A DNA stretch of 35,636 bases from a virus (IMGVR_UViG_3300021437_000059:1-35636); one strand, 5' to 3'. Positions 1 through 6,769 are shown, counted from the stretch's first letter. Numbers and translations: made by a program. The notes: generated by a model not told the origin, from the letters alone.

Positions 1-627
1 TGTGGCGGCAACCTCATCCTCCCGAAGACGCAGGGCAATGGTATCCAGGTCGATACGGCGGCGCCGACCTTCCCGTGGGGCGACATCATCGGGCAGATAG
101 TCAGTCGGGGCACCGGACCTACGGACCCTGGGTGGGTGACCTATCAAGGCAACATCAAGCAATACGAGTTCCACGCTGGGGATGAGGTGTGGATAACCTT
201 CCACATCCCACACGACTACAAGATGGGTTCGGACCTCTATGTCCATGCTCACTGGTCGCACACCTCCGGCACGGTTACGACGGGCAGCGCCGTGTTCGGC
301 TTCGAGAGCACCTACGCTAAGGGCTACAACCAGGCGCAGTTCCCAACCGCCGTCACGACCACGGCGACGCAGGCAGCAGCCACTGGTGCCACGGGGGCGT
401 ATCGGCATCTCATCGCCGAGACGCAGCTCAGCACTCCTGGTGGGAGCGCATCCCTGCTGGACACGAACCTTCTTGAGCCGGACGGGCTCGTCATCGTGCG
501 GGTCTATCTAAGCAGCGAGACCATCGATGGCGGCGTCTCATCCGTGTTCATTCACACGGCCGACTTGCATTACCAGACGACCAACATCGGCACGAAGCAG
601 AAGAACGGTCCGGCGTTCTGGACCTAA
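1..627 (+). CDS. Giant tail fibre, C-terminal part (continues from 30845-35636)
   Basis: The frame is open from base 1 and ends at the TAA at 625-627. It is the in-frame continuation of the gene starting at 30845. Joined across the 126-bp overlap, the protein is about 1,763 residues. This part is the last 208 residues, past the repetitive shaft: a non-repetitive, probably beta-rich tip with many aromatic and His residues (ITFHIPHDYKMG, LYVHAHWSH, FIHTADLHYQTTN). In tail fibres the C-terminal tip usually binds the receptor, so that role is inferred here. An internal GTG at 136 is not needed as a start. The first codon reads Cys here but Gly in the right-hand copy. Confidence 0.85.
   Translation, partial: CGGNLILPKTQGNGIQVDTAAPTFPWGDIIGQIVSRGTGPTDPGWVTYQGNIKQYEFHAGDEVWITFHIPHDYKMGSDLYVHAHWSHTSGTVTTGSAVFGFESTYAKGYNQAQFPTAVTTTATQAAATGATGAYRHLIAETQLSTPGGSASLLDTNLLEPDGLVIVRVYLSSETIDGGVSSVFIHTADLHYQTTNIGTKQKNGPAFWT
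2..127. repeat. Terminal overlap, left copy
   Basis: These 126 bases are identical to 35511-35636. Base 1 (T) differs from its counterpart at 35510 (G). The tail-fibre reading frame passes through the overlap without a break, so this looks like the end of a closed or permuted molecule. The length is close to a common assembly k-mer (127), so an assembly overlap is more likely than a true packaged terminal repeat. Confidence 0.9.
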
Positions 628-645
628 CATCTAAGGACACTCACA

Positions 646-909
646 ATGGCTCTCATCACTCCGCTCACTCTCGACAACGGGCTCACGGCTCCGGCGGCAT
701 ACGCTCGCATCAAGGAATACACCGGGAACAAGTTCGGCATCGCCGCATTCGTCGAGTTCTACTCCTCGCAGGCCGCTCGAGAGGCGACGCTTCCGGTGGT
801 GCTCGAGCGCCGCTTCATTCTCAGCGGCACTCCAACCGGCGAGGTTCTGCCGTGGTTGTATGCTGAGCTCCGGTCCTTCGAGGACTTCAAGACGGCGGTT
901 GATGCCTAA
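646..909 (+). CDS. Small virion-region protein, paralogue of 1582-1842
   Basis: This is an 87-residue unrecognised protein (starts MALITPLTLDNG) directly behind the tail fibre, with a CTAAGGA ribosome site before the ATG. It resembles the 86-residue protein at 1582-1842 along its whole length: a MAL start, then TAYA(R/K), a central VxxxSQAAR, a PTG(E/D)xL near the end, and a final AVDA. The pair brackets the gene at 922-1569. It has no signal peptide or membrane segment. Its position among fibre genes suggests a small structural or fibre-associated protein. That role is inferred. Confidence 0.75.
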   Translation: MALITPLTLDNGLTAPAAYARIKEYTGNKFGIAAFVEFYSSQAAREATLPVVLERRFILSGTPTGEVLPWLYAELRSFEDFKTAVDA

Positions 910-921
910 CGGGAGACGACA

Positions 922-1569
922 ATGGCTTCACTAGTTCTAACCGACACCGTCGCAACGGATGTTGGCACCCCGAGCACCGGTAAGACGACGCTATTCATCG
1001 ATGCGGACACGCTGAAGATGAAGACCTCGACCGGGACCGTCATTCCGGTCGGCGTCAGCACGCCTGCTGGCCTCGGCTTCGGCGAGATACAATACAATGT
1101 TAGCGGTGCTCTGGATGCTAACAATAACTTCGTCTATGACCCAGTCTATGGCTTCACCATCGGTCAGTCCTATAGCAACCCGCTAATGGCTATCGGCGGC
1201 ACGGTTGGCAGTGGCGCTGAGTTCAGCATCACGCACTGGCCATACAGCGATGCCGTCTTCTTCCTCTCACCAGGCGGTGCGCTGGACCTCACCGGCACGA
1301 ACCAGGTCAAGTTCCCGGCGGTGCTCTCGCTGCCCGAGACCGGCGCCAGTCCGGCAATGGGTGTCGTGACGCTGGTTGGTGGAACCGCCACGGTCAGTCA
1401 CGCGAGCGTCACGGCGAGCAGTCGCATTCTGCTCACCACGCAGGTGCCAGACGGCACCGTTGGAACTCCCTACATCAGCGCGCGCGTTGATGCGACCTCA
1501 TTCACCATCACCTCAACCTCGGGCACTGACACCTCAACCGTCGCCTGGGTTCTGCTCTCACCGCTCTAA
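922..1569 (+). CDS. Probable fibre or decoration protein
   Basis: This is a 215-residue protein starting MASLVLTDTVATDVGTP, with GGGAGA before the ATG. Its composition is typical of phage fibre or decoration proteins: rich in Thr, Ser, Gly and Val, with no Cys and alternating hydrophobic residues. The C-terminal portion (from about residue 148, GVVTLVGGTATVSHASVTAS) resembles the small beta-structured end domains common in tail-fibre proteins, which read like GTVTLVAGTATVSNTAVTA. It sits between two paralogous small genes and appears co-transcribed with the tail fibre. The precise role is unknown; an adhesin or capsid decoration protein are the likely options. Confidence 0.7.
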   Translation: MASLVLTDTVATDVGTPSTGKTTLFIDADTLKMKTSTGTVIPVGVSTPAGLGFGEIQYNVSGALDANNNFVYDPVYGFTIGQSYSNPLMAIGGTVGSGAEFSITHWPYSDAVFFLSPGGALDLTGTNQVKFPAVLSLPETGASPAMGVVTLVGGTATVSHASVTASSRILLTTQVPDGTVGTPYISARVDATSFTITSTSGTDTSTVAWVLLSPL

Positions 1570-1581
1570 CCGGAGAACACA

Positions 1582-1842
1582 ATGGCTCTTCTTCTGAACA
1601 TCAGCACTCCGTTCGGTCTGGCGCTGCCGACCGCCTATGCCAAGGTCCAAGCATTCGCCGGTGACCGAACCACGCTGGATGTATCGGTGGCGTGGTTCGT
1701 CTCGCAGGCGGCACGCGCCGCCGACAAGCGCCCACTGCAGGTTCAGCGCGTGACGATGCCGACGCCGACCGGTGACCTGCTCACCGGCATCTACACGCAC
1801 CTGAAGAGCCGCGCTGACTTCGCTGGCGCCGTGGATGCGTGA
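1582..1842 (+). CDS. Small virion-region protein, paralogue of 646-909
   Basis: This is an 86-residue protein starting MALLLNISTPFGLALPTAYAK, with CGGAGA eight bases before the ATG. It is a diverged second copy of 646-909, with matching SQAAR, PTGDLL and AVDA blocks. The stop TGA (1840-1842) overlaps the ATG of the next gene, so the two are probably translationally coupled. The function is not recognised. The whole gene was copied, not just a fragment. Confidence 0.75.
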   Translation: MALLLNISTPFGLALPTAYAKVQAFAGDRTTLDVSVAWFVSQAARAADKRPLQVQRVTMPTPTGDLLTGIYTHLKSRADFAGAVDA

Positions 1843-2291
1843 TGGACCTGAACAAGCGACGCACCGACGGTGCGGACTATGTCGAGCGCGTTGTTGCGCT
1901 CGAGGTCAATGTTGATAATGTTAAGGATGCCGTGCTGACGCTGGCGGATGACCTGCGCACTCACATCGCCGACGAGCAGTCATCCATCGAGATGGTCAAT
2001 GTTGCCATCGAGCGGCTCGCAACCACGGCGGAGCAGCACTCGACCACGATGGCGAAGATGGCAACCTCGCTGGAGGCCATCGCGGCGCACAACGCTCGTG
2101 TCAGCGTGCTCGAGGCCACGAGCGCCGTCACCGAGAACCGCCTGACGGGACTGGACGGGCGCGTTGATGAGGTCGAGGATGATGTTATCGGCCTGAAGCT
2201 GGAGCGCTCGTTCCTCGTCAAGGCCGTCGTCGTCATCAGCACGCTCATCGGCGCCGGATGGAGCGTCTTCACATTCTTCTACAGAGGTTAA
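1842..2291 (+). CDS. Coiled-coil protein with C-terminal membrane anchor (lysis-associated?)
   Basis: This is a 149-residue protein. Residues of about 15-120 form a long heptad-rich helix (ALEVNVDNVKDAVLTLADDL, LDGRVDEVEDDVIGLKLER). It ends in a single membrane segment, VKAVVVISTLIGAGWSVFTF, and a short FYRG tail. This layout matches XhlA-like or haemolysin-type holin accessory proteins, which sit beside holins. The ATG at 1842 overlaps the upstream stop and is preferred to the GTG at 1839. The neighbouring holin at 2431-2862 supports a role in lysis. The layout is seen; the role is inferred. Confidence 0.7.
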   Translation: MDLNKRRTDGADYVERVVALEVNVDNVKDAVLTLADDLRTHIADEQSSIEMVNVAIERLATTAEQHSTTMAKMATSLEAIAAHNARVSVLEATSAVTENRLTGLDGRVDEVEDDVIGLKLERSFLVKAVVVISTLIGAGWSVFTFFYRG

Positions 2292-2431
2292 TGATGACCA
2301 TCAAGCGCACAACCAAGGGCTATCAGGTTAAGAGCGAGGGCGGCAAGAACCTTAGTCGCCCGAACCTTACGAAGCCGCAGGCGGAGAAGCGCCTGAAGCA
2401 GGTGGAATACTTCAAGGCGAAGGGGAAGTGA
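2291..2431 (+). CDS. 46-residue basic protein
   Basis: This is a short Lys-rich protein (MMTIKRTTKGYQVKSEGG..., ending EYFKAKGK). Its ATG overlaps the upstream TAA, and its TGA overlaps the ATG of the holin gene, so it fits exactly into the chain. Small proteins with a KGYQVKSE...K.LSRPN.TK..A.KRLKQVEYF pattern recur near lysis and structural genes of podoviruses, but I know no function for them. The overlap architecture is the main reason to accept it. Confidence 0.75.
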   Translation: MMTIKRTTKGYQVKSEGGKNLSRPNLTKPQAEKRLKQVEYFKAKGK

Positions 2432-2862
2432 TGGACCTCACCGGACTTGGCTCTCTGTTCGACTTCGGAAGCAAGGTCATTGACCGAGTAATTCCGGACC
2501 CAGCGCAGAAGTTAGCCGCGCAGCAGAAGCTAATGGAGCTCACCGTCTCCAAGGACCTCGCGGTGATGGCGAATGATGCGGCGCTGACGAAGGCGCAGAC
2601 GGACATCAACACTGAGGAGGCGAAGTCCTCATCGCTGTTCGTTAGTGGATGGCGGCCATCCGTGGGGTGGGTATGTTCAGCGGCGCTGCTGTATCAGTAT
2701 CTGCTTCGACCCATCGGCACGGCAGCCTACATTGGCTATACGGGGCACGCGCCAGCGGTGACGCTGCCTGGCATCGATGACAACCTGTGGCAGCTGCTCA
2801 CCGGGATGCTCGGACTTGGAGCAATGCGCTCCTGGGACAAGAAGAACGGCACCGCGCGCTAG
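2431..2862 (+). CDS. Holin, 3-TM gene-transfer-agent type
   Basis: This 143-residue protein fits the family of 3-TM holins used for gene-transfer-agent and phage release (PF11351). An amphipathic N-terminus (FGSKVIDRVIPDPAQKLAAQ) and a charged helix precede the signature SGWRPSVGWVCSAALLYQYL near residues 70-90. A second hydrophobic stretch (IGTAAYIGYTG) and a last one (LLTGMLGLGAMRSWDKKNG) follow. Such proteins make the inner-membrane lesion that frees the endolysin. The ATG at 2431 overlaps the stop of the previous gene. The stop (2860-2862) overlaps the stop of the leftward gene at 2859, with no space for a terminator. Confidence 0.88.
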   Translation: MDLTGLGSLFDFGSKVIDRVIPDPAQKLAAQQKLMELTVSKDLAVMANDAALTKAQTDINTEEAKSSSLFVSGWRPSVGWVCSAALLYQYLLRPIGTAAYIGYTGHAPAVTLPGIDDNLWQLLTGMLGLGAMRSWDKKNGTAR

Positions 2863-3080
2863 AACGGACCCAGCGAGCACTCTCCGCGAAGAGGCTCTGG
2901 CATCTCCATAAGCCAGGTCTCCTTCCAGTCCTCGAACTGGTCCAGGCAGGCGTAGTATGCGGGCTTGTTCGTCCAGTCCTCTCGAACCACCTGCGTCCAG
3001 AACTGCTGAATGACGCTGAGCCACGCCGTTCGGTCGTGCCGAGCGTTGCCGCAGCGCTGAATGAATTCTTCGGTAGTCAT
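2859..3080 (-). CDS. Unrecognised 73-residue protein, end of leftward block
   Basis: This is a small acidic and aromatic protein (MTTEEFIQRCGNARHDRTAW..., five Trp). It has no membrane segment or known motif. Its ATG overlaps the TGA of the upstream gene (TGATG), which argues for coupled translation. It is the last leftward gene and ends tail-to-tail on the holin. The WSVIQQFW and WTNKPAYYACLDQFEDWKETW blocks look like helices of a small folded protein. No function can be assigned. Confidence 0.7.
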   Translation of the reverse strand: MTTEEFIQRCGNARHDRTAWLSVIQQFWTQVVREDWTNKPAYYACLDQFEDWKETWLMEMPEPLRGECSLGPF

Positions 3081-3520
3081 CAGATGTAGGCGGCGACCAT
3101 CGCCTGAATGGCGGGGTTCGTGGAGGAGCGAAGCATTCCACGGAAGGCATCGCCAATACCAACCTTCTCGAGCATTATCGGGAAGAACTTCGCCATCTGG
3201 GCGCCAAGCGCACCCTGCGTGTGACTGACGACGGTCTCCTCGAGGTCCTTCAGGTTCAGGTAGCCATAGAGCTTCGTGCCATACTGCGAGTGCGCCTGCC
3301 TCATCAGCTTCTCGGCTTCATGGTCCGACATCGTGCCGTCATTGACCAGGAGTGCGATGGGCACCGAGTTCGGCGGGGTGGTAAGACCAACGAACAGGAC
3401 GGCATTCGCTCCGTTCTTAACGCAGTGCTCCCAGGAGCCTCCCTCAAGGTGCGTCACAGCCAGAACAGGCTGCTTCGTGCTCAGCTTCAGAGCGGCGTTG
3501 ATGCGTGCTTGCTTACCCAT
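3080..3520 (-). CDS. Unrecognised 146-residue early protein
   Basis: It starts MGKQARINAALKLSTKQPVL behind AAGGA. The sequence is mixed alpha/beta in character (AVLFVGLTTPPNSVPIALLVNDG, TKLYGYLNLKDLEETVV), with no catalytic motif I recognise. It is not a lysozyme, amidase or transglycosylase by any visible motif. It lies between two small leftward genes and ends on the ATG of 2859-3080. Probably a host-takeover or DNA-metabolism accessory, but this rests on position only. Confidence 0.7.
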   Translation of the reverse strand: MGKQARINAALKLSTKQPVLAVTHLEGGSWEHCVKNGANAVLFVGLTTPPNSVPIALLVNDGTMSDHEAEKLMRQAHSQYGTKLYGYLNLKDLEETVVSHTQGALGAQMAKFFPIMLEKVGIGDAFRGMLRSSTNPAIQAMVAAYI

Positions 3521-3541
3521 GACGGTTCCTTATTGAGCTGT

Positions 3542-3787
3542 TCAGAGACCGACGACCATCGGCAGCGGAGCACTGCCAGGCGTCGGACGAACCGTGAAGC
3601 CGAACTTGCCCTCGGCGAAGGTGCTCATGAACATCACGGCGCTGACATTGCCATCGATGATGAGCTGAGAGGTTACACCTTGGTTCGTCTGAACCTTGGC
3701 GCAGGTCTTGGCTTCTGCGCCATTGGCACGAAGGAACTTCTGAACCCGAGCGGCGGGAGCATTGATGTGGAAGATGTAGGAGTTCAT
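3542..3787 (-). CDS. Unrecognised 81-residue early protein
   Basis: It starts MNSYIFHINAPAARVQKFLRA behind GAAGGAA. It is a small soluble protein with an alternating hydrophobic pattern (TSQLIIDGNVSAVMFMSTF, GKFGFTVRP), consistent with a compact alpha/beta fold. It is the first gene behind the promoter-like motif at 3816-3846, so it and the two genes after it probably form one transcription unit. No family recognised. Confidence 0.7.
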   Translation of the reverse strand: MNSYIFHINAPAARVQKFLRANGAEAKTCAKVQTNQGVTSQLIIDGNVSAVMFMSTFAEGKFGFTVRPTPGSAPLPMVVGL

Positions 3788-3815
3788 TCAGGGTTCCTTC
3801 AGGTCTGTGTCGATA

Positions 3816-3846
3816 TAGGTATAATAACACGCCCTTCGCAGAAGTG
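3816..3846 (-). promoter_or_regulatory. Leftward early promoter motif (copy 1)
   Basis: Read leftward, this holds GGCGTGTTATTATACC followed by TATA, about 30-55 bases before the ATG at 3787. The GGCGTGTTA core recurs before the genes starting at 5307 and 7564. A TATTATACCTATA stretch also recurs on the minus strand at 28162-28174. The sharing and placement support a promoter. Confidence 0.55.
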
Positions 3847-3872
3847 CGTGCTTCACATGTAACGCCGACCCC

Positions 3873-4031
3873 TCAGCCTGGAACTCTGTAACGACCGAAC
3901 CGAAGCTCGCCGTCCTGATGCTTCAGCTCCTGCTCCGTTGTCTGCTCCTCGACGAGGAGCTCCTCATCGACCTCGCCCTCGATGGACTTCAGGAATTCAA
4001 TGAACTTCACTGGCAGTACAAGGTCCATCAT
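3873..4031 (-). CDS. 52-residue acidic protein
   Basis: It starts MMDLVLPVKFIEFLKSIEGE with two adjacent ATGs (4031 and 4028). The first overlaps the TGA of the upstream gene. The centre is strongly acidic (EVDEELLVEEQTTEQELKHQD), and it ends LRFGRYRVPG before the TGA at 3873-3875. It fills an otherwise empty gap and fits the chain of overlapping genes, which is the reason to accept it. The acidic, small character is like that of many phage inhibitor proteins, but no role is assigned. Confidence 0.65.
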   Translation of the reverse strand: MMDLVLPVKFIEFLKSIEGEVDEELLVEEQTTEQELKHQDGELRFGRYRVPG

Positions 4032-4306
4032 GTCCTCCGCACAATATCAAGGTTCTTCTGCGCCTGCTCGAGCATCGTAACAATGTCAGGTGGAACGAAG
4101 AACTTCGCGCGCTCGATGAGCTCCATCGCGTTCGAGAGCGCCACTCGTCGAGCCTCGAAGGCCGCTGCTCGTCCAGCGCCGATGTTCGCGCACTCCGCTG
4201 GGGACTTCTTGGCGCCTATCTTCGTGAGCGCTATCTTCTCGCCACGGGTCAGTGGCGTATCCGAGGCCTGCTTCGCGAGCAGGTCACTGAGCTGGTGCTT
4301 CTTCAT
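4028..4306 (-). CDS. Unrecognised 92-residue early protein
   Basis: It starts MKKHQLSDLLAKQASDTPLTR. It is helical throughout, Ala- and Lys-rich, with ERAKFFVPPDIVTMLEQAQKNL near the end. Its ATG overlaps the TGA of 4303-4809, and its TGA overlaps the ATG of 3873-4031. No catalytic or membrane motif is visible. The position inside a run of four overlapping genes suggests a shared process with its neighbours. Confidence 0.7.
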   Translation of the reverse strand: MKKHQLSDLLAKQASDTPLTRGEKIALTKIGAKKSPAECANIGAGRAAAFEARRVALSNAMELIERAKFFVPPDIVTMLEQAQKNLDIVRRT

Positions 4307-4809
4307 TGGTTCTTCCTGGTTGCGTGAAGACGACCCTTCACGGCATCAATGGTTACCTCAAGCAGGGCGTCGTCCTGCAGCATCATGTCACGCGAGAGCT
4401 TCTTCGGCGAGATGCCGCTCGCGTCCGTGAGCTCGCAGCACACTGGTATCAGGTTCTTCTTCTGCTGAACGCATAGGAACGAGTAGGTTCGACCGATGAC
4501 CGGCTCAAGACTGACCAGATGCCAGTTCTTCGGCATCAGCGTGCGTGGAATACCCTCATTCGGATACTCGAACACATTGCGCTCAAGGAAGGTCACCGTC
4601 AGCGGCCGCAGCGGCTGACCCGTCTCGATGGCGCTCAGCAGAAGCGAGTGCCCAGCCGGAGTGAGCGGAACGGTCGCCTCGAAGAGCGGCGCCAGAGGGT
4701 CAGCTTCAGCCTCAGCTTGGACCTCCATCAGCGCGATATCTCGAAGAAGGTTCTGGTTCGCCTGCTGAATGGCCTCGAAGTGCCGCAGCAGAAGGGCGTT
4801 GATGTCCAT
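4303..4809 (-). CDS. Unrecognised 168-residue early protein
   Basis: It starts MDINALLLRHFEAIQQANQN behind GAGGAG. An N-terminal helix (1-35) is followed by an acidic linker and then a mixed domain with NVFEYPNEGIPRTLMPKNW and TYSFLCVQQKKNLIPVCCEL, ending in a basic tail (GRLHATRKNQ). A single-stranded-DNA or nucleic-acid binding role is possible given the neighbouring polymerase-like gene, but I see no diagnostic motif. It overlaps the ATG of the next gene by four bases. Confidence 0.7.
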   Translation of the reverse strand: MDINALLLRHFEAIQQANQNLLRDIALMEVQAEAEADPLAPLFEATVPLTPAGHSLLLSAIETGQPLRPLTVTFLERNVFEYPNEGIPRTLMPKNWHLVSLEPVIGRTYSFLCVQQKKNLIPVCCELTDASGISPKKLSRDMMLQDDALLEVTIDAVKGRLHATRKNQ

Positions 4810-4818
4810 GGGTGCTCC

Positions 4819-5307
4819 TCAGAAGCGCAGGGTTGTTCGGCGAAGTCGAGCAGAGGGCGTCGTAACCAGCTTGCCGCACTTCCTGTTGATGTTCGCCTGC
4901 TCCTCAGGCGTCGGCGGTTCGATGAGCTTCAGCTGCTCAAGGTGCTGATAGAACTCCAGGTCGTTCCACGGACTTGTGCTACCGTGATAGCGTCGAACCG
5001 AGGCCATGTGCGTGAGCCCATACATGAAGCTTGCCGTCGCCTCATCGGTTCGAGCAAGATACTTGACCTCGTAGGTCTTCGCGTTCCCGAGTGGATGCAC
5101 CAGCGCGACATAGAACTCATCCTGAAGCTCAATGTTGCTCGCCTCAGCCGCCACTCGCCAGGTCTTCCCAGTTGGGAAGATGCGTCCAGATGGAATGAGC
5201 TCGTGACAGGTGCAATTCTTCATCATTCGCACGAACAGGAAGTTCAGCCTATCGTGCTTGTAGAGGTCATTCGGTGTTGGTTCGGGTCTTATTGGGTTAG
5301 TTCTCAT
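4819..5307 (-). CDS. Unrecognised 162-residue early protein
   Basis: It starts MRTNPIRPEPTPNDLYKHDR behind AAGGAGA. Cys/His residues (MMKNCTCHELIP) near residue 30 could bind metal, but no complete zinc motif follows. It is the first gene after the promoter-like motif at 5325-5347 and heads a unit of genes leading to at least 3873. The C-terminus is basic (SARLRRTTLRF). No family recognised. Confidence 0.7.
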   Translation of the reverse strand: MRTNPIRPEPTPNDLYKHDRLNFLFVRMMKNCTCHELIPSGRIFPTGKTWRVAAEASNIELQDEFYVALVHPLGNAKTYEVKYLARTDEATASFMYGLTHMASVRRYHGSTSPWNDLEFYQHLEQLKLIEPPTPEEQANINRKCGKLVTTPSARLRRTTLRF

Positions 5308-5324
5308 TGGTTCTCCTTGTTGAT

Positions 5325-5347
5325 GTGTCTATACTAACACGCCGCTT
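5325..5347 (-). promoter_or_regulatory. Leftward early promoter motif (copy 2)
   Basis: Leftward, it reads GCGGCGTGTTAGTATAGACA, ending about 20 bases before the ATG at 5307. The GGCGTGTTA core is shared with 3835-3843 and 7610-7618, and a TATA element follows at the same distance as in copy 1. Confidence 0.55.
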
Positions 5348-5402
5348 CTGTATGTATCTGTTCTATCACGGTTCGATGAGTGCTTATTCGAGGTCGAGAG
5401 GA

Positions 5403-5456
5403 AGTCCTTCATCTCTTAACACAATACCAATACAATACCTTAGTGTATCACAAGTC
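5403..5456. repeat. 54-bp inverted repeat, distal arm
   Basis: The reverse complement of this stretch matches 6256-6309 at 49 of 54 positions. It begins at the stop codon of the polymerase-like gene. The other arm lies inside that gene, so the two bracket its catalytic half. The centre contains an AATACC-rich core that is identical over 23 bases. Confidence 0.9.
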
Positions 5457-6639
5457 AGGAGCTGACAACAACCGTGAAGCCTGCGCGCTGTTCTATGAAC
5501 GCCTGCAACGCATTCGTATCAACCTCTCTGTCCGTCGCCCAGCCGTCGTGAATGAGGAAGAACCTGAAGCCGTTCGTCTTCAGGTAGTCTCGGACGGCGC
5601 CCATCACTCGTCGCTCCAGGTCGAAGTAGAGGCACCACTTGCGCTTGCTGCTTAGCGGCTTCTTGCGCTCTCTGCCGGTCTTCTTAGACACGGTGGTAAT
5701 AACGGGCAGAGATGGCTCTATCGCATCCCAGCAGGTCTTGATATCGTTCTTCAGCCGTGTCAGACGCTCATCGGCTCGAAGGGCGCGAATGCCGCGCAGG
5801 TTCCCATCCAGCACATGATACAGCGCGAAGTCTCGGTTCGCACCTAGTCGAGCGCCGCAGAACATCGCATTAATGGTGACCTTCGCGTCGTGATGGTCCT
5901 CTATCTCGCCGACCGTCTGCACATGCCGCCGGAAGTTGGACTTGTTCTGAAGGTAATCCATCAGACCGAACAGGTATTCGTCCATTCCGAGGTGCTGCGC
6001 ATGCTGAAGAATGAGGGTCGGGGCGCAGGATGCGATGTCGTAGTGATGCGTCAGTCCAGCGTCAGCCAGAACATCGGTTCGAATGTCTGAACCCACATTC
6101 TGGAGTGGGTGCCACCAGCGACTGGCTCGATCCTTGTAGGAGAAGTTCAGCGTTCTGAGGTCCTTCTCGAATTCTCGCTGGACCCAGGCGGTGGCAACTT
6201 CCTTATCGAATAGATGAAGATAGTTCAGGCAGGGCTGAGCAGGAGTGGGCGGAAGGACTTGTGTATCACTATGGTATTGTATTGGTATTGTGTTAGGAGA
6301 TGAAGGACTAATGTTCTTGGACCTTAGGGTCTTGGACGCATGCGTCTTCAGGACATCCTTCTCCATCAGAACGGCTCGAAGGGTTATCGCTCCCTCCTCG
6401 TTCAGCAGGTATTCCTTGACCTTGCCGTTGTCCATGCTGTAGTGGTTGTTCGTGCAGATGAGCAGCCTATCTCGAAGCCAGCGACTGAGCTGGCTGCTTG
6501 CCGGCCCGAAGTGCTTATTGATGAGGTCGCGTGACAACCCCTTCGGCTTCGTCAGCGAGACGAATGCTCGACAGAAGCCATAGGCGTTCCAGAGGCGCTT
6601 CAGACAGCGCGGGTCATCGAAGTTCGGTTCGTAGGTCAT
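5455..6639 (-). CDS. Candidate miniature family-A-like polymerase with N-terminal helix-turn-helix
   Basis: This is a 394-residue protein. The start at 6639 (MTYEPNFDD) has AGGAAG in front and is preferred to the weakly supported longer frame from 6729. Residues of about 30-95 look like a winged-helix (LSRDLINKHFGPASSQLSRW). Residues 100-135 are a Ser/Pro linker. The C-terminal half has three motifs in palm order: YDIASCAP (D201), KVTINAMFCG (K253, G262) and FLIHDGW (H364, D365). The spacings D201-K253 (52) and K253-G262 (9) equal or nearly equal Taq polymerase motif A to motif B and the O-helix K to G. H-D is as in motif C of family-A polymerases and T7-type RNA polymerases. Oddities are a Cys where Tyr is usual, no exonuclease domain and a very short thumb. 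It is the only replication-like gene in the genome. DNA polymerase, primer-making polymerase and RNA polymerase are all open. Confidence 0.6.
   Translation of the reverse strand: MTYEPNFDDPRCLKRLWNAYGFCRAFVSLTKPKGLSRDLINKHFGPASSQLSRWLRDRLLICTNNHYSMDNGKVKEYLLNEEGAITLRAVLMEKDVLKTHASKTLRSKNISPSSPNTIPIQYHSDTQVLPPTPAQPCLNYLHLFDKEVATAWVQREFEKDLRTLNFSYKDRASRWWHPLQNVGSDIRTDVLADAGLTHHYDIASCAPTLILQHAQHLGMDEYLFGLMDYLQNKSNFRRHVQTVGEIEDHHDAKVTINAMFCGARLGANRDFALYHVLDGNLRGIRALRADERLTRLKNDIKTCWDAIEPSLPVITTVSKKTGRERKKPLSSKRKWCLYFDLERRVMGAVRDYLKTNGFRFFLIHDGWATDREVDTNALQAFIEQRAGFTVVVSS
6256..6309. repeat. 54-bp inverted repeat, internal arm
   Basis: This arm is the partner of 5403-5456 and lies within the polymerase-like gene, where it encodes the low-complexity linker SPSSPNTIPIQYHSDTQV. 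The mismatches are clustered: a three-base TAT/ATA flip inside GTG...CAC, plus two single changes. Confidence 0.9.
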
Positions 6640-6677
6640 CGCTCTTCCTATTGTGGTAACTCCGCTGCCAGACGGAG

Positions 6678-6769
6678 GTGCTCTGATAGAAGGCGTCGGC
6701 CCACATGGAAGAGGGTGACATTGCATCACTGAAGCCTGGCAGCATTGCCGACGACTTCTATCAGAGCAC
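6678..6769. repeat. 23-bp inverted repeat with 46-base spacer
   Basis: The stretch 6678-6700 (GTGCTCTGATAGAAG...) matches the reverse complement of 6747-6769 at 22 of 23 positions. In RNA it would form a long stem capped by a 46-base loop. It sits 40 bases before the polymerase-like gene. Confidence 0.85.

Noticed and set aside
4519-5337. 272-codon rightward frame opposite two leftward genes
   Set aside because: It has an Arg/Leu-rich shadow composition and no ribosome site. The leftward genes have overlapping starts and stops and good ribosome sites.
5380-5655. Rightward frame over the distal repeat arm
   Set aside because: It is antisense to the catalytic end of the polymerase-like gene, without start signals. 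It would only matter if the segment inverted.
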